This document shows, piece by piece, positions 53,148 to 64,000 of a stretch of DNA of 64,000 nucleotides. Both the position numbers and the translations under genes were made by a program. The notes under the pieces are model-generated. The model ran no database searches. It was not told the DNA's origin and saw nothing but the letters and a program-made list of their open reading frames with translations. Source of the DNA: Bolinopsis microptera (Eukaryota > Ctenophora > Tentaculata > Lobata > Bolinopsidae); contig NC_087075.1 in the NCBI RefSeq assembly GCF_026151205.1, positions 6,962,858 to 7,026,857 of the forward strand, written 5' to 3'. Each line of letters begins with the position of its first letter. Position 1 is the first letter of the stretch.

Positions 53148-53844
53148 TATTAAAGATATTAATACCAAAAATCGTATTACTAGATTACCTTCTTGTCATT
53201 TGTGCGAAGTGCGTACTCTTTATACTGCAGTTTGAAGTGCATTACAGAGTTAATGTTATGTGTATTATACAGTTACAGTTATGTAACTGTTGCACATTTT
53301 TTCATTCTCTTGTTGATTTATAAATATTATGGGACAGTTTTCTCACATACGGTATTTACCAATTTTGTCAGCATAAATACGAAGTTGTTACTTTGAAACG
53401 TCGTTTATCCTAACAGTGTGCACAGTATCATTTGTTGCAGAAATCAGAATAATCAGAAATTATCATCTGTCTATTGTTATGCGACTAATAATGTTCCAGC
53501 CCGTAATAGTTGTAATAGTTTCAATACTATTATATTATAGCCAATGTCATTATTGATAAGGTTAATATGACCGAAAGTTGAGATCACTTGTGTGCCTCAA
53601 TTATTTCTGTGGCTAACTAATGTACATTAATATAAATATATAATATATCATTGTAATAATTCGAAAGGTTATGTCTCTATGTACGCTATAAAAACTGACC
53701 AAAGAATACTGTAACCTTCCTTTCTGTGACCACGGGCATTCTAGTATTATATAATATTTATACATAAATCAACTGAATTATTTAGCAATTATTATTTTCA
53801 GGAATATCCGAGACAGGTTAAACGATTTTTCTAGTAGTAGTGGG

Positions 53845-55230
53845 ATGACTACGAGATCTGCTGATAAGAAAACATCCTCCTCTGATCCAGAAAATTTCCT
53901 AACACCCGATCTAAAATATTTGCTTGAAGAGATGTCAAACAGCCGATTTAGTACGCAGGTATGCTTCCAAACTTAAATGTTTTGCTTTTCTTGACAGCCA
54001 CATGATAAAGCTGCTTTACGAAACAGCTTGTCTTTTAGGTTTCGCCAAGTATAACTTTATTCCTTCTTCGGCATGTTTATTATTATCATAACTAATCATA
54101 AAGTATTTTATTAGTTTGTTGGGTGCTGGCCTAAAGTGCTAGCCAATCTTTACTCAAAATATATATTAATTAATTGTTAGCTATCAAAAGTCAAAACGCA
54201 CACAAATTGTGTAGTACGACTGTTATCAGTAGGATAAGCCCATGCCGGGGTTGCTGGTGAATCTAATATGAATTGTTGACAGTGTAATTGTGATGGTATG
54301 CAGTGAAATTGATTCAGTAATGCTTCCGTGCGTGCTTATGGTATTAAGACGAGGTTGTTATCAGCATTGCGGTTAATGTTGCGCTTTGATATCCTTAGTC
54401 CCGCTATATTATGTAACATCAAGTTGGGCCATCCTTCAGGAATGCTCTCGTTTTGCTGCTTTTTTTCACCTTTTATAGATGTTAACGTTCTGTTCCTTTA
54501 AATAAATGTGAATGAAAATACTCCTCAAGGTGACGCAGATAGAGCTGTTCGGGAAAAAGGCGTGGCTCTCTGCAGGCAGCTTATAGAACTAGAGCAGAAG
54601 GGCATGAACCGGACAATACGCCCGAATGGAAAACCGCGGATATTTTGCAAGCCAGAGATTAACAGAAATGCAAAATCGTACCTTGACCTTGTCATTTACA
54701 ACACTGACATCGAGGATAAAGATCCGGTGAGAAAGACTAAGTCTTTCAAACCGTACCATTTATTTGGTCTCTGTTACAAAACTGCGTGCAGTAAGTTCAT
54801 TTCAAATTGTATTTACTATGACGTAACTATTGATATTATATTATTGTATTAATAAAGTTATTGACATACGTTTGTATTCAAAGCTATAAGGTCAAAGTGA
54901 AAACAATACGGATGGTATTGAATTTAAAAAGGAAAGTTTATGATAACAAGTTATATTTCAGAAGAGCTGAAGTGGGCTGCAGTCACTATTCCATCGGTAG
55001 TAAGGGTGCATCCCTCTGATCCTGATCAATTCGACAGGTTCATAGAATCACCTTTGGTGACGAAATATCCCTGCCACCAGCAAGCAGTCGAAAGAGCGGT
55101 GGCACTGATGACAGAATCAAAGCTGAAGTGTGCTAACAAAGACATGAAAGCAGGACACCACATTGTTGTCTCTGAGGAGAGGCAACAAAATCCAGGAAAA
55201 CAGAGGAAGTTCAAAAAACTAATGAAATGA
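53845..55230 (+). CDS. Spliced gene of unknown function inside the long-inverted-repeat element
   Basis: Three coding segments. Segment 1, 53845-53958, MTTRSADKKTSSSDPENF..., ends at donor CAG|GTATGC. Segment 2, ending at 54790 (donor TGCA|GTAAGT), contains GVALCRQLIELEQKG and KPEINRNAKSYLDLVIYN. Segment 3, 54962-55230, after TTATATTTCAG, contains YPCHQQAVERAVALMTES and a basic Lys-rich end. The join of segments 2 and 3 is in phase; I could not find an acceptor for segment 2 in phase with segment 1, so the start is unresolved. The PCHxQAVERxV motif, preceded by an NAKSYxDLI-type stretch, reminds me of a family of uncharacterised invertebrate proteins; I know no function for it. It is the only gene in the element and so a candidate for its mobility or a passenger. 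Confidence 0.55.
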
Positions 55231-55614
55231 TTTATTAAAAGAGAACACTCGTTATATAATATTTTGTATGATGTTTCACAATATTGAGTTTATTCCCGAA
55301 AATTTCGAGACTACTTCTTTAAAATTAGCTTTCTCTGGATGATATGCAGACTGCAGCAAAGAAATATCAAACAGTCATAAATATGTTAGTGATTCCATCG
55401 CTATACTTCGTCCACACACTGAACTTAGCAATCTTGATTATAAGTATTAAACAATGCAATATATATATAAATAGATTTTAATTCCAAGTGTTCGTAGAAT
55501 AATTGAAAACGTAGCACTGTAAATGCGCCAGCTATTCAACTTATGATAACTTAATCAAATTGATGACATTCAAGTGCATTTTGAAAAAATTTACCCGATA
55601 CTATGATATTTTTT

Positions 55615-56490
55615 ATAGTAATAACACGACGTTCAATTCAAGCCCATTCAATGACTGATGTGCGGATCACAGGCTTCGTTATTGACAATAACTGAGATTA
55701 GGCAGATATAGTGGTTCCAGTCGTTACCTGGGGACCCCAGGCTGTAATATTCAGAAAAATTGAAGCTGCGGCGGAATGACAATCTGGGATGAGTGCGGCC
55801 CAGGAATGCCAGCCGTTCAGCTTAATGTAAAAACTGTATTACAATTGATAGCATCATTACAATTTCAATCACGTTTTAGAGCAATTTACACGAGAGTAGG
55901 ACAATTATAACCTGTTTAATCTTGTTCGGCGTCATCGAAAACATAGGGTTACAAGGTTCCCGCTTCGATTTCCATCAATAAAAAATCCCTCTAATTTCGA
56001 TTCTCTGGGCCAGCTGTCTGCTGGGTTTCAGAAGGTGGTACCAGATGCTGCTATAATTGAGCGCTCAGCTGCTCTAATTGGGTCCAATTACACCCGATAC
56101 ACGATATTATTCCATATAAGGCCTGATCAAGTAGCTTCAGCTCTGGTGACGTCACAAAATCTCCTAGTCGGCATACGACACGTTACGAATGTGATCACGT
56201 GCCCGAGGCTTTACGAATCAAGGTCACGTGATAGGATTAGCGGTCACGTGATAGGACTGAATGTCACGTGACCTCAGTTATCCCTTATATGGCACAACTA
56301 GCTGCAATTGATCAGCTCTTAATTAGGCTGAAATCCTTGACAGGCCTATAATTACCCAATTTTAAATGAACGATATCTCATCCTACAGAATGATGAGAGC
56401 GTAAACAAAATGCTTCCCGGAATCAGCACAATGCAGGGAACAAGATGCTGTTGGAATATCAATTATTCATCTTCCACCCGTAGTCCCTAC
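55615..56490 (-). repeat. Right long terminal inverted repeat
   Basis: Inverted copy of 52256-53147; ends CCACCCGTAGTCCCTAC next to the TGCCCC duplication. Confidence 0.9.
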
Positions 56491-56616
56491 TGCCCCGGCC
56501 ACCCCGGCTACGCCGGGGGGCACCACCCTCAGGGGGCGCCAAAAAGGCGCCCTTTCTCAACGAAAAGTCGCCCCTAGGTTTTTTTCTTGAATTTTATGAC
56601 CTCTCACTGAAAATAA

Positions 56617-56866
56617 AGTAAAGATACAGTTAAACTGCGAAGGCACAACACCAAACCAACCTTACTCTATCTCCCAAAAACAACCTTCTCCTGGTCAGCC
56701 ATGTCCCTCATCCTGCACTTGACCCCCGCAGAGGTCACAAGCCCATCGGAGCACAAATGAGCGAGAAACGGGGAAGCCTTAGCTACCGGGCTAAGGACTG
56801 CATCACTAGCAGCGAAATACGGATATACCCTCCCTTTTACATGCGTTCAACCGGCACCCGAACCAC
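56617..56866 (-). repeat. Direct repeat at the 3' end of the HERO-like element
   Basis: Apparently identical over 250 bp to 60629-60878. Either the element's 3' end in tandem with a truncated upstream copy, or a true terminal repeat. Confidence 0.9.
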
Positions 56867-57158
56867 ACGCTGATTCTTAGACATAACTTCCCACTTACAT
56901 CAGTGTCTTCTCGCATCAACTGGCATCGGCAAGTGGCGACACTGTGTAGACTCAACCCTGAGCTTGATCAGAATCTTCAGTCACAAACCTGACACCGTTT
57001 CGGGGCTTTCATTGCGATACGGTTTCCTGTCAGGTGCCCCAGCAGTCTCTCTTGGACCACCATCTGATCTGACAATCACCCGAGGATACCTGCTAGAGCT
57101 CGCGATTTACGACGAGTTAGCTTATGGCACCTCTGGCTGTTAGGTGAAGTCATAAAGC

Positions 57159-60100
57159 TCAAACAGCTCTCATCTCCCACTCTCTTTTCCTAGACAGCAG
57201 ATAAATCCATCTTGAACAATGGGCTGCATCCTTCCCACAATCTCTGACCAACTTCTTGAGGGCTCTCCCAGTCAGACCAATCTTCCTTGATGCACACTCC
57301 AAACTTGCTGCGACCACACCTCTAGCACCAACCTCAACAGCAAAGCTGAAACATGACCACCCATTAGCTTGTATTTCCGCTTGTAGACTGTTATACCGAT
57401 CAAGCTTCAGCTCATGGGATGCAGCTATTCTCTCTTCCGACGGTACTGTAAGCTCCCACCAGATTACTCTCTTGGAAGCTTTCGAGAAAAGAACCAAATC
57501 TGGTCTTAATCTGGTCGTTGCTATATCCGACGGGAATTTCAGCTGCTCATCCAGGTCTGCTAATACTATCCAATCAGTGGCCCCACTCAGAATCCCAAAC
57601 TCACTGACTTTCGACCTCTTCACCTCCTTAAACCTCCCTCCTGCTGGAACAAACTCAATGGCTTTCCGAGTGACACAAGAGCTCTTCCTCTTGTTGACTC
57701 TCCGCTCACAATGGAATTTCACTTGGTCTGCTATTTGTTTAAGCACCTTATCGTGGCGCCATCGGTATCTCCCTTGACTTAGTGCCACAGGACAACCAGC
57801 CAGAATATGCGGCACAGTTCCCAACTTGTCACCACACAGCTTGCACATCCCATCCTCATCCTCGCTCCACTTGGATGCTAAAGCTGGTGTAACAAGCGTG
57901 CCATACACAGCACTAAGCAGAAAACCGATTAATGAGTCCCCATACTTGAAGAGCGTGTGCCAGCTCATGTCAGTCCTTGTCACCAGCTCTCTCCAATTAC
58001 CCCACCTGGACTGCATCTCCAACGTACCCAACTGCACCTCTCTTTCCTTCCTGATGTTCTCCTTAACCCTATCCAACACCTCCCTCTGCTGCTCCTTTTC
58101 TGACATCTTCTCCCAGGGCTTCTTCCAATCACCGAAACCAATTCCCGCTCTACTAAGAGGTTGCACCATACCTCGCACTGACTCACACACCAAGTCTCTT
58201 TCAGCTTCGTGAAGCTGAGCATCTGCCTTCCAAACTCTCCCAGACCGCACCTGGGGTTGCACCGCTCTGATCAAAGCATCCTGAGATGTTTGATATGACT
58301 GCAAGAGACGGCACTTTTCTACTTTCCAAGTGTCGGTTATGCTGTCGATGGGGAGAGCAACACTGGATGAATGACTAAACAGGCAAGAGCTACTAAGCGT
58401 GTGTCCCACTCCTAGCCATTTTCTGAGATGACTGTTAGTTGTTTGCTCCCAGCGAGAAACAGTGCTGATCGGGATATCATAAATGGCAAGTGGCCACTTC
58501 ATCTTTGGAAGGACCATATACTGATACCCCCAACATTTCTGCAGGCCGGTGAGGGAGCTAAGATCGAGTCTACTGAGGTATGTAACAAGATCCTCGTGTG
58601 TTTTCTCGATTATAGCTTTGTCCTTTCCTTCTGCCCGAATCCACCTCCCTAGAAACTTGATTGGTTTCTCAGATACATTCGGGATCACCTCCCCGCTAAG
58701 CTGCAACCTCGCCTGACTACCTTCTGAACTCTCTACAACCCACTCCACTGTCACTCCCTTCTGGTAGACTAGTGCCCTAGACTTAGACGACTTAAGCTTG
58801 AACCTTGACCACACAACGAACTCCTGATAAACATCAAGCAGGGTTTGCATATCTACCATTTTAGCCGTGGTAAGGCAGCTATCATCCATAAACAGCTTAA
58901 GGGGTGGTATAGCTGTTCCATCCTTAATGTACTCGACACTCCTGGGTACCTTCATCTTCAAGTACTCGTCAGAAAGGTTCATGCATAGCACAAACAAGAT
59001 CACCGAGATGACACAGCCCATAAATATTCCTATCTCGAACTGCTGCCACTCTGATGTCACTGTTTTAGAGGAGAATCTTCCGTAAACCTCCGAGAAGTAT
59101 TTGATTACGATGTTGATAACTTTCTCGGGGATATGATAGAAGCGGAGTGCTTTCACAATAAGTAAATGTGGAACAGCCCCGTAAGCATTCGCCAAGTCTA
59201 ACCAGACAACACTCAGATCCTTTCTCTTAACTCTAGCATCTTTGAGCACCTCCCACATAGCTCCAAAGTGCTCTGTACATCCGTGTACACCAGGAACTCC
59301 ACCCTTCTGCACAGAGAGATCCACATACCCGTTAGCGACAACAAAGTTGGTTAATCTTTTCGCCAACACAGCGAGGTATATCTTCCCCTGAATGTTTCCT
59401 AGCGATATAGGCCGTCCTGTGCTGGGTCCAAAATCTCCATCCGCCTTAGGAATGTAGATCCCTTCAAAGTACCTACAGTTGTCTGGGTACTCCTCAGCCT
59501 TGTAGCCTCCTCTCAGCACATGCCACAAGTTCTGAGATATTCCTGGACACCTCTTGTACACCGTATACGGGATGCCGTTGTTACCAGGTGAACTCTTACC
59601 TCTGGCTTTCTTAACAACCTCGTCGAACTCCTTCTTGGTTATATTCCTGATGTCAAGTAAACCCACCTCTCTGTCTCCTCACTTCTCTCTGCTTCTTCCT
59701 CCTTGCCTCTGCTCTTCTCAACTTACACAGCTTCTCTGCCAGGCCTCTAAGCAAAGCATTGAAACCATCCTTTACAGACTGGGAACAAGCTTTCCTGGCT
59801 TTCCTCCTCAGCACTCTCCTCTCAATGACCAACTTATCAATCTCCTCCTGTCTCCTGTTGGCAAACCTGAGACCTTTACCTGACTCTGCACCATCAATCA
59901 CGAGCCCAAACCATTTCACACCATCATCATACACCGTGTCGCAATGGCTCACCATCTTCTCCTGGAATGGCTTCCCCTTCTGCTCTTGTCTCACTCTCTT
60001 ACTAACACTCACATCAAACTCTACCCACCTCTCATCCTTTGCGGCCGGCCACTTCACCTTGGGCTTCTTAGGGGCAGGTGGGTCAATAGAAGAACTCTTT

Positions 60101-60369
60101 GAAAGAAGGGCCTGGATATCCCTGGCACTGTGGTTATCGTCCTGGCCAGGTACCTCCACCGAACTTACAGATGCAACATCTAACGGTTGCTCCCCTTCCC
60201 AAGAGCACTTCATCCTTCCTCGATGAATGTTCCTACCCCTTTCCGTTGTAAAGCGTCGACCACACACGCAGCTAAACTCCTCTGCTACATCAGAATCAGG
60301 GGTCGAGAGTTCTCGACTGTTTGTATAAGTCCTTTTCTGATTCGTGGCAGGACGTGGTGGGTGTCCACA
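57159..60369 (-). pseudogene. HERO-like polyprotein: zinc finger, reverse transcriptase, restriction-like endonuclease; one frameshift
   Basis: The N-terminal frame (about 60369-59653) has a Cys-x-Cys...His...Cys finger (CVCGRRFTTERGRNIHRGRMKC-like, just before 60204) and a basic linker; it stops in GGFT just where the second frame (59681-57159) opens. The second frame lacks an ATG and begins near LLDIRNITKKEFDEV, so a one-base indel in an originally single ORF is likely. RT motifs: GKSSPGNNGIPYTVY, GRPISLGNIQGKIYLAVLAKRL, WLDLANAYGAVPH, and FMDD in place of FADD. C-terminus: CKLCG...HILAGC (CCHC) followed by a PD-(D/E)xK-type core, RPDLVLF...WWELTVP...E...K..RY. Such elements nick DNA with this nuclease, often at specific sites. 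The HERO clade is suggested by the FMDD and flanking motifs, from memory. Confidence 0.8.
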
Positions 60370-60628
60370 AAGCCTTTATTTTTCACCCGGGCAACTCGTC
60401 CCTAAATAGGGACTCCCGGAACCTTAGAGAGGCAGGAGGCGCAGGACCGATGTGGACTGAGGTCTCCGCTCGTTAAAACCCCATCACACCTCTCTATTGC
60501 AGTAACCGCTGCAGGCACGGATCTCAACCCAACCCAGAAGCCAATTCCAAGCGTAGCATCTGTTCAAATCAGGTGGGCCTTACCCCACGGTAGCTGGCCA
60601 ATCCCAGCAGTATCATAAAGTAGCATAG

Positions 60629-60878
60629 AGTAAAGATACAGTTAAACTGCGAAGGCACAACACCAAACCAACCTTACTCTATCTCCCAAAAACAACCTTC
60701 TCCTGGTCAGCCATGTCCCTCATCCTGCACTTGACCCCCGCAGAGGTCACAAGCCCATCGGAGCACAAATGAGCGAGAAACGGGGAAGCCTTAGCTACCG
60801 GGCTAAGGACTGCATCACTAGCAGCGAAATACGGATATACCCTCCCTTTTACATGCGTTCAACCGGCACCCGAACCAC
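60629..60878 (-). repeat. Direct repeat at the 5' end of the HERO-like element
   Basis: Copy of 56617-56866; begins at the same AGTAAAGATACAG and ends at the same CACCCGAACCAC. Confidence 0.9.
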
Positions 60879-61102
60879 CTTATTGGTGTATTCCCCTGTC
60901 CAATTTAGCGCTCAGTCGGTGTGAAAAAAGTTTTAGGGGTCCTTTTTTTGCTCCAGGGGCGCAAAAAAGCTGTAGGGGGCGCCAAAAAAAGGTACCCGAC
61001 CTTTTTTTTTTTTTAGGGACACAAAAAATTTGGGCGACTTTTTCGAGCCGCCGGGGGGTGCCAAGTTAAATCAGCCACTAACGTTACGCCACTGACCGAT
61101 TG

Positions 61103-62299
61103 TCTAATTGATATTAATTTGTTGAGAGTCACTCGTATTTGTTTTAAGGCATTAAGTATTTGGAATCTGAATTCAGCTACTACACTGTAAAATATGTCTC
61201 TTTTCTCTTCTCTTGTCTCTTCACCTCAGTTTGTCCATATCATCAGAGAATGGATAATTGGTCATACAAATAGATAAAAAGAAAGTCTGCCAAAAGGCAG
61301 CATCATAGACAGTTTATTCGTCTCCAATCATCAAGATGTGATCTAATGGAAAGGCCAAGTACGTATGAAAAGGGAAAGTGATTATAAAGGCTGTTTTCCA
61401 CAACAATTTCTTTTCAGATGCTGATGATTGTAAATGATGATCAATGCCAGTGAATGTTAGCCTTTATTATTATATTATAACCAACATTGCTTATATTCTG
61501 CCTTGTAAACAAAGAGCAAATCTTCTTAATGCCTTCTTCCTGTCCTAAAACTAAAACTTCATCCTATTAAAGTAAAGGCCAGTTGTTACCACAAGCTATT
61601 ATACCGTCCCTCTCAAAAACATGCCTCAGCCTCCATCAAAAACAATTTTAGTTTTCAGTCCTTCTAATTTCCAAAAATCTACCGAGCTAGTGTTCTGGTG
61701 TGCACAAAAGTCCCTAAGCCCGTGCATTCCTTGCCCCGCTAGCTGCCAGTCCTTGACAAACTTCCAATAGCAAAGATCAACTAGTCATTTACAAATTGAG
61801 CACTATACAATTTTAATTGTTTTAAATATTTGACTTTGTAAAATGAGCTAAAACATTGATTTATTAGTTTCATTGATTTATTAGTTTCATTGATTATCGT
61901 GGAAACAATAATAAACCATAATATGTAGTCAATTTTTCAAACCAGCTGAAGAAAATTATAATCTATATTAAAGTTCTAAGCAACAGATAGCTAAAAACTT
62001 AACAACGCTGTTGCCTAATCTTTCTCACAAACTGAAAGTGAATCTTTATTAAATTGATATCTAATAATAATAAATACAACATTTATAAACCGCCTTATAG
62101 CTAAATCATATAACTCGATATAATTTAATCCTGGAGATAAACTCCAGTGCTTTCTAAAGCGGCTCTTACATTAACTGAGCTTAGTTTAATTGAAAATTAG
62201 ACATGACAGCAATAGCAGCAAATCTGGGGAAACTTGGTGGACATTGACTTTTTTCACACAATTTGAGTATGTTGACTTCAACATTATGTTGCAGCTCAT
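61103..62299. other. Non-coding stretch
   Basis: AT-rich, no gene, RNA gene or repeat recognised apart from a doubled TTATTAGTTTCATTGA near 61860-61890. Confidence 0.5.
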
Positions 62300-63960
62300 T
62301 GTGGTTAATCTCAATGTTGGAGTGATGTTTTTCTGGTGCACAAAACACTGCAGTACGGTTATGTTGAATAATTGTGGTTAATGGGTCATCAATGTGGCCA
62401 CTATGGTGGTTAAAATACCAGTTTTAGGGTTAACCACCATTTTGAGATGTGATATTATGAACTGAGTAGTCATTATATTGAGATCATATCATGGTGCAAC
62501 TATCACAAAAGTTTTCAAACCTCATGGGGGCATTTTGTGGTCCTAATGGTGGTTAAATTGAAGATGAACGGTGAGCTATAAATATTGCTCTGATTATAGA
62601 TGTATAGTGGTGGTTGTTCATTTGTGCATGGATGATAATTTTTTATCACAAATGTGCAATTTAATAGTATGGTTGATTTGAGGTGGTTAATATTCGTAAA
62701 AAGTGCTAAAAAGATGGTTAAAATGTCAAAATTTGTTGTTAACCACCAATCAAAACATTATTAATGATTTTAGTCAACATTTTATGGTCAACAAAGGACA
62801 TTTGAAGGGTCTTGATAAAAGTTATCAAGAAATGTTGTCATAAAAGTGGTTAAAAGGGCTATATTACTTGCTAGGCTGTTGAACAAGGCATCTATTAAAG
62901 TGAAAATTAACCACAATATGAACTTCAGATAATGGTTTGCTATCCAAATGAGTGTATATTTGTTTGCAAATGCATAATTGACCCCAAGTTCATGCATTAT
63001 GATCAATGTGCAGCTATGGTGGTTAAAATGTCTTGAAAATACCCTATATTTGCACTAATTAACCATTTTTAGAGCACATATTAGCTTTGTAAAGCTATAG
63101 CTGGCCATGCTACATTATCTAGATATAACTACCTGGTCATTTATATGACCAGAAACATTGCTGAGTCCTATGTTGCGTCCATCATGGTTAATAAAGGTCT
63201 AAAATTGACCAAAATCAGTGTTTTTGGTCGTTTTAACCACCATACGGCCACACATTTGGTTGCATTATCTTTAAAATCACTTATTATCCTTCAGCTATCT
63301 CTCATAATCAATTATCAAAACAAAATAAGGCACAAAAAGTTCGGAGGTTGCTGAATAATGGTTAATTTGTGATGGCTTCTGTTGACCGAAAGTCCAAAAT
63401 AAACATGTTTTAACCACATTGAGGCCACATCTAAGGTTTTATGGTATTGGGACCATAGTCAAAAGTTTTGGGCACCTGATTGGTGACCTCTGCTTTTGAA
63501 ATTATGGTGATAACTCAATGCTGTGCCATACCAGGTGGTTAAGTACGCGCTAGCGCGCGCACGCGTACAAACATGGTTTTTTTGATATACCACAGTTGGT
63601 GGTTAACTGTTCTACATCAAACCTTCACTAAAAGTATTGGGCACCATAGTGGTGACATAATATATAAAGAATTTAAGCCTAGACTAAATATGTTGGCCTA
63701 CAGATGGTTAAGTACGCGCTAGCGCGCGCACGCGTACACTATAACATAAACAAATAAACCACTCCACAGACCACATTTATTAATTTTTTTAATTTCCTTC
63801 TTCAACTATGTGTCAATGAACCATTTTTGTTCAATAATGACCATCAATATTAACTGTAGTACTTATATCTTCACTGTAGTAAGGGTTTGGGTGTTAGAGG
63901 TATAAAAAATGTCCACTAACAAATCAGTCATTTTTCGACTACTTAACCATCTAACTCAGC
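62300..63960. repeat. Cluster of GGTTAA/TTAACC words, class unknown
   Basis: About 20 occurrences of GGTTAA or TTAACC, often as GTGGTTAAAATG or TTAACCACCA, in both orientations over about 1.7 kb. Roughly one would be expected by chance. Spacing is irregular (about 25-130 bp). No open frame of interest. It could be a degenerate satellite, a nest of old short elements or a binding-site cluster. Confidence 0.6.
63543..63736. repeat. GC-rich 26-bp near-palindrome, two copies 168 bp apart
   Basis: Exact copies at 63543-63568 and 63711-63736, each GTACGCG...CGCGTAC and each directly preceded by TGGTTAA. In an AT-rich stretch these are the only CpG-dense words. Confidence 0.85.
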
Positions 63961-64000
63961 ACCAAAATGTTCTGAGATTTTTTTCGTTGCACTATCATGA

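Larger units (their letters stand above)
52256..56490. mobile_element. 4.2-kb element with ~0.88-kb terminal inverted repeats and 6-bp target duplication
   Basis: The first and last ~880 bp are inverted copies, nearly identical over most of their length: left arm 52256 to about 53147, right arm about 55615 to 56490, starting GTAGGGACTACGGGTGG. TGCCCC flanks both sides (52250-52255, 56491-56496). The centre carries a spliced gene on the plus strand (53845-55230). Long inverted repeats with 6-bp duplications occur in Polinton/Maverick elements, but this one is short, does not begin AG, and shows no polymerase, integrase or capsid gene. Family undetermined. Confidence 0.85.
56617..60878 (-). mobile_element. 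HERO/R2-like non-LTR retrotransposon flanked by 250-bp direct repeats
   Basis: Inserted in the hAT-like element (the host sequence resumes with CTTATTGGTGTATT at 60879, as in the related MITE near 36050). Minus-strand order: 250-bp repeat (60878-60629), 5' region, one long coding region with a frameshift (about 60369-57159), 3' UTR ending in the same 250-bp repeat (56866-56617). Domain set (Cys-His finger, RT, CCHC, restriction-like endonuclease) places it among the RLE-type LINEs. Confidence 0.8.
52236..61094. mobile_element. hAT-like element invaded by two other elements
   Basis: CAGTGGCGTAACGCTGCCCC starts at 52236 and the inverse ACGTTACGCCACTG ends at 61094. The perfect 8-bp ACCGATTG lies at 52228-52235 and 61095-61102. 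Removing the two inserts (52256-56490 and about 56617-60878) leaves roughly 350 bp, close to the 312-bp relative at 45491-45802. So the original element was a small non-coding MITE that became a landing site. Confidence 0.85.

Noticed and set aside
53845-55230. SRP19 or another captured host gene
   Set aside because: The gene size and position suggested this at first, but the translated segments do not match SRP19 or any other host family I know.
52256-56490. Full Polinton/Maverick assignment
   Set aside because: 6-bp duplications and long inverted repeats fit, but no polymerase, integrase, ATPase or capsid gene is present and the termini differ; left as undetermined.
1-64000. tRNA, rRNA or other structured RNA genes
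   Set aside because: I looked for tRNA B-box words and rRNA-like blocks and saw none that I could support.

Overview
The window looks like nuclear DNA of an invertebrate animal. It is AT-rich, its host genes are split by many GT-AG introns, and most of the rest is nested transposable elements (CR1/L2-like LINEs, a Ty3/gypsy element, a Penelope-like fragment, a Crypton-like recombinase gene, a HERO/R2-like LINE, hAT-like and other short inverted-repeat elements). I cannot name the species. I see no bacterial, organellar or viral genome features.

Host genes are few. The first two coding exons of an ARMC3-like armadillo-repeat gene lie on the minus strand at 1150-1954. A decayed SLC22-like transporter relic lies at 2597-3715. 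The one gene I can assemble end to end is a TMEM260 orthologue on the plus strand (40649-50340). It has 18 exons whose splice phases all agree and a predicted product of 807 residues. Its introns hold at least seven repeat insertions.

Mobile DNA, left to right. A full-length CR1-like LINE (6721-13264, minus) abuts a second, apparently intact L2/CR1-like LINE (13265-18264, minus). Another copy of the first LINE spans 19325-35272 but is broken twice: by a complete Ty3/gypsy element with identical 140-bp LTRs (20180-25381), and by a 4.15-kb block (26049-30195) that carries a Penelope-like endonuclease fragment and a (CCCTGA)n array. A three-exon Crypton-like tyrosine recombinase gene lies at 37555-39408, between copies of a foldback repeat. 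Beyond TMEM260, a hAT-like element with a perfect 8-bp target duplication (52236-61094) has been invaded twice. One insert is a 4.2-kb element with ~0.88-kb terminal inverted repeats, a 6-bp duplication and a spliced gene of unknown function. The other is a HERO-like non-LTR element flanked by 250-bp direct repeats. The last 2 kb is dominated by an unexplained cluster of GGTTAA/TTAACC words.

The most interesting observations are: (1) a LINE family whose first ORF carries an AlkB-like 2-oxoglutarate/Fe(II) dioxygenase domain followed by an SGNH hydrolase domain, with catalytic residues kept in both copies; (2) the long-inverted-repeat element at 52256-56490 with its uncharacterised spliced gene; and (3) a 12-bp minisatellite that starts exactly at the splice donor of TMEM260 exon 6 and preserves both frame and donor in every unit.
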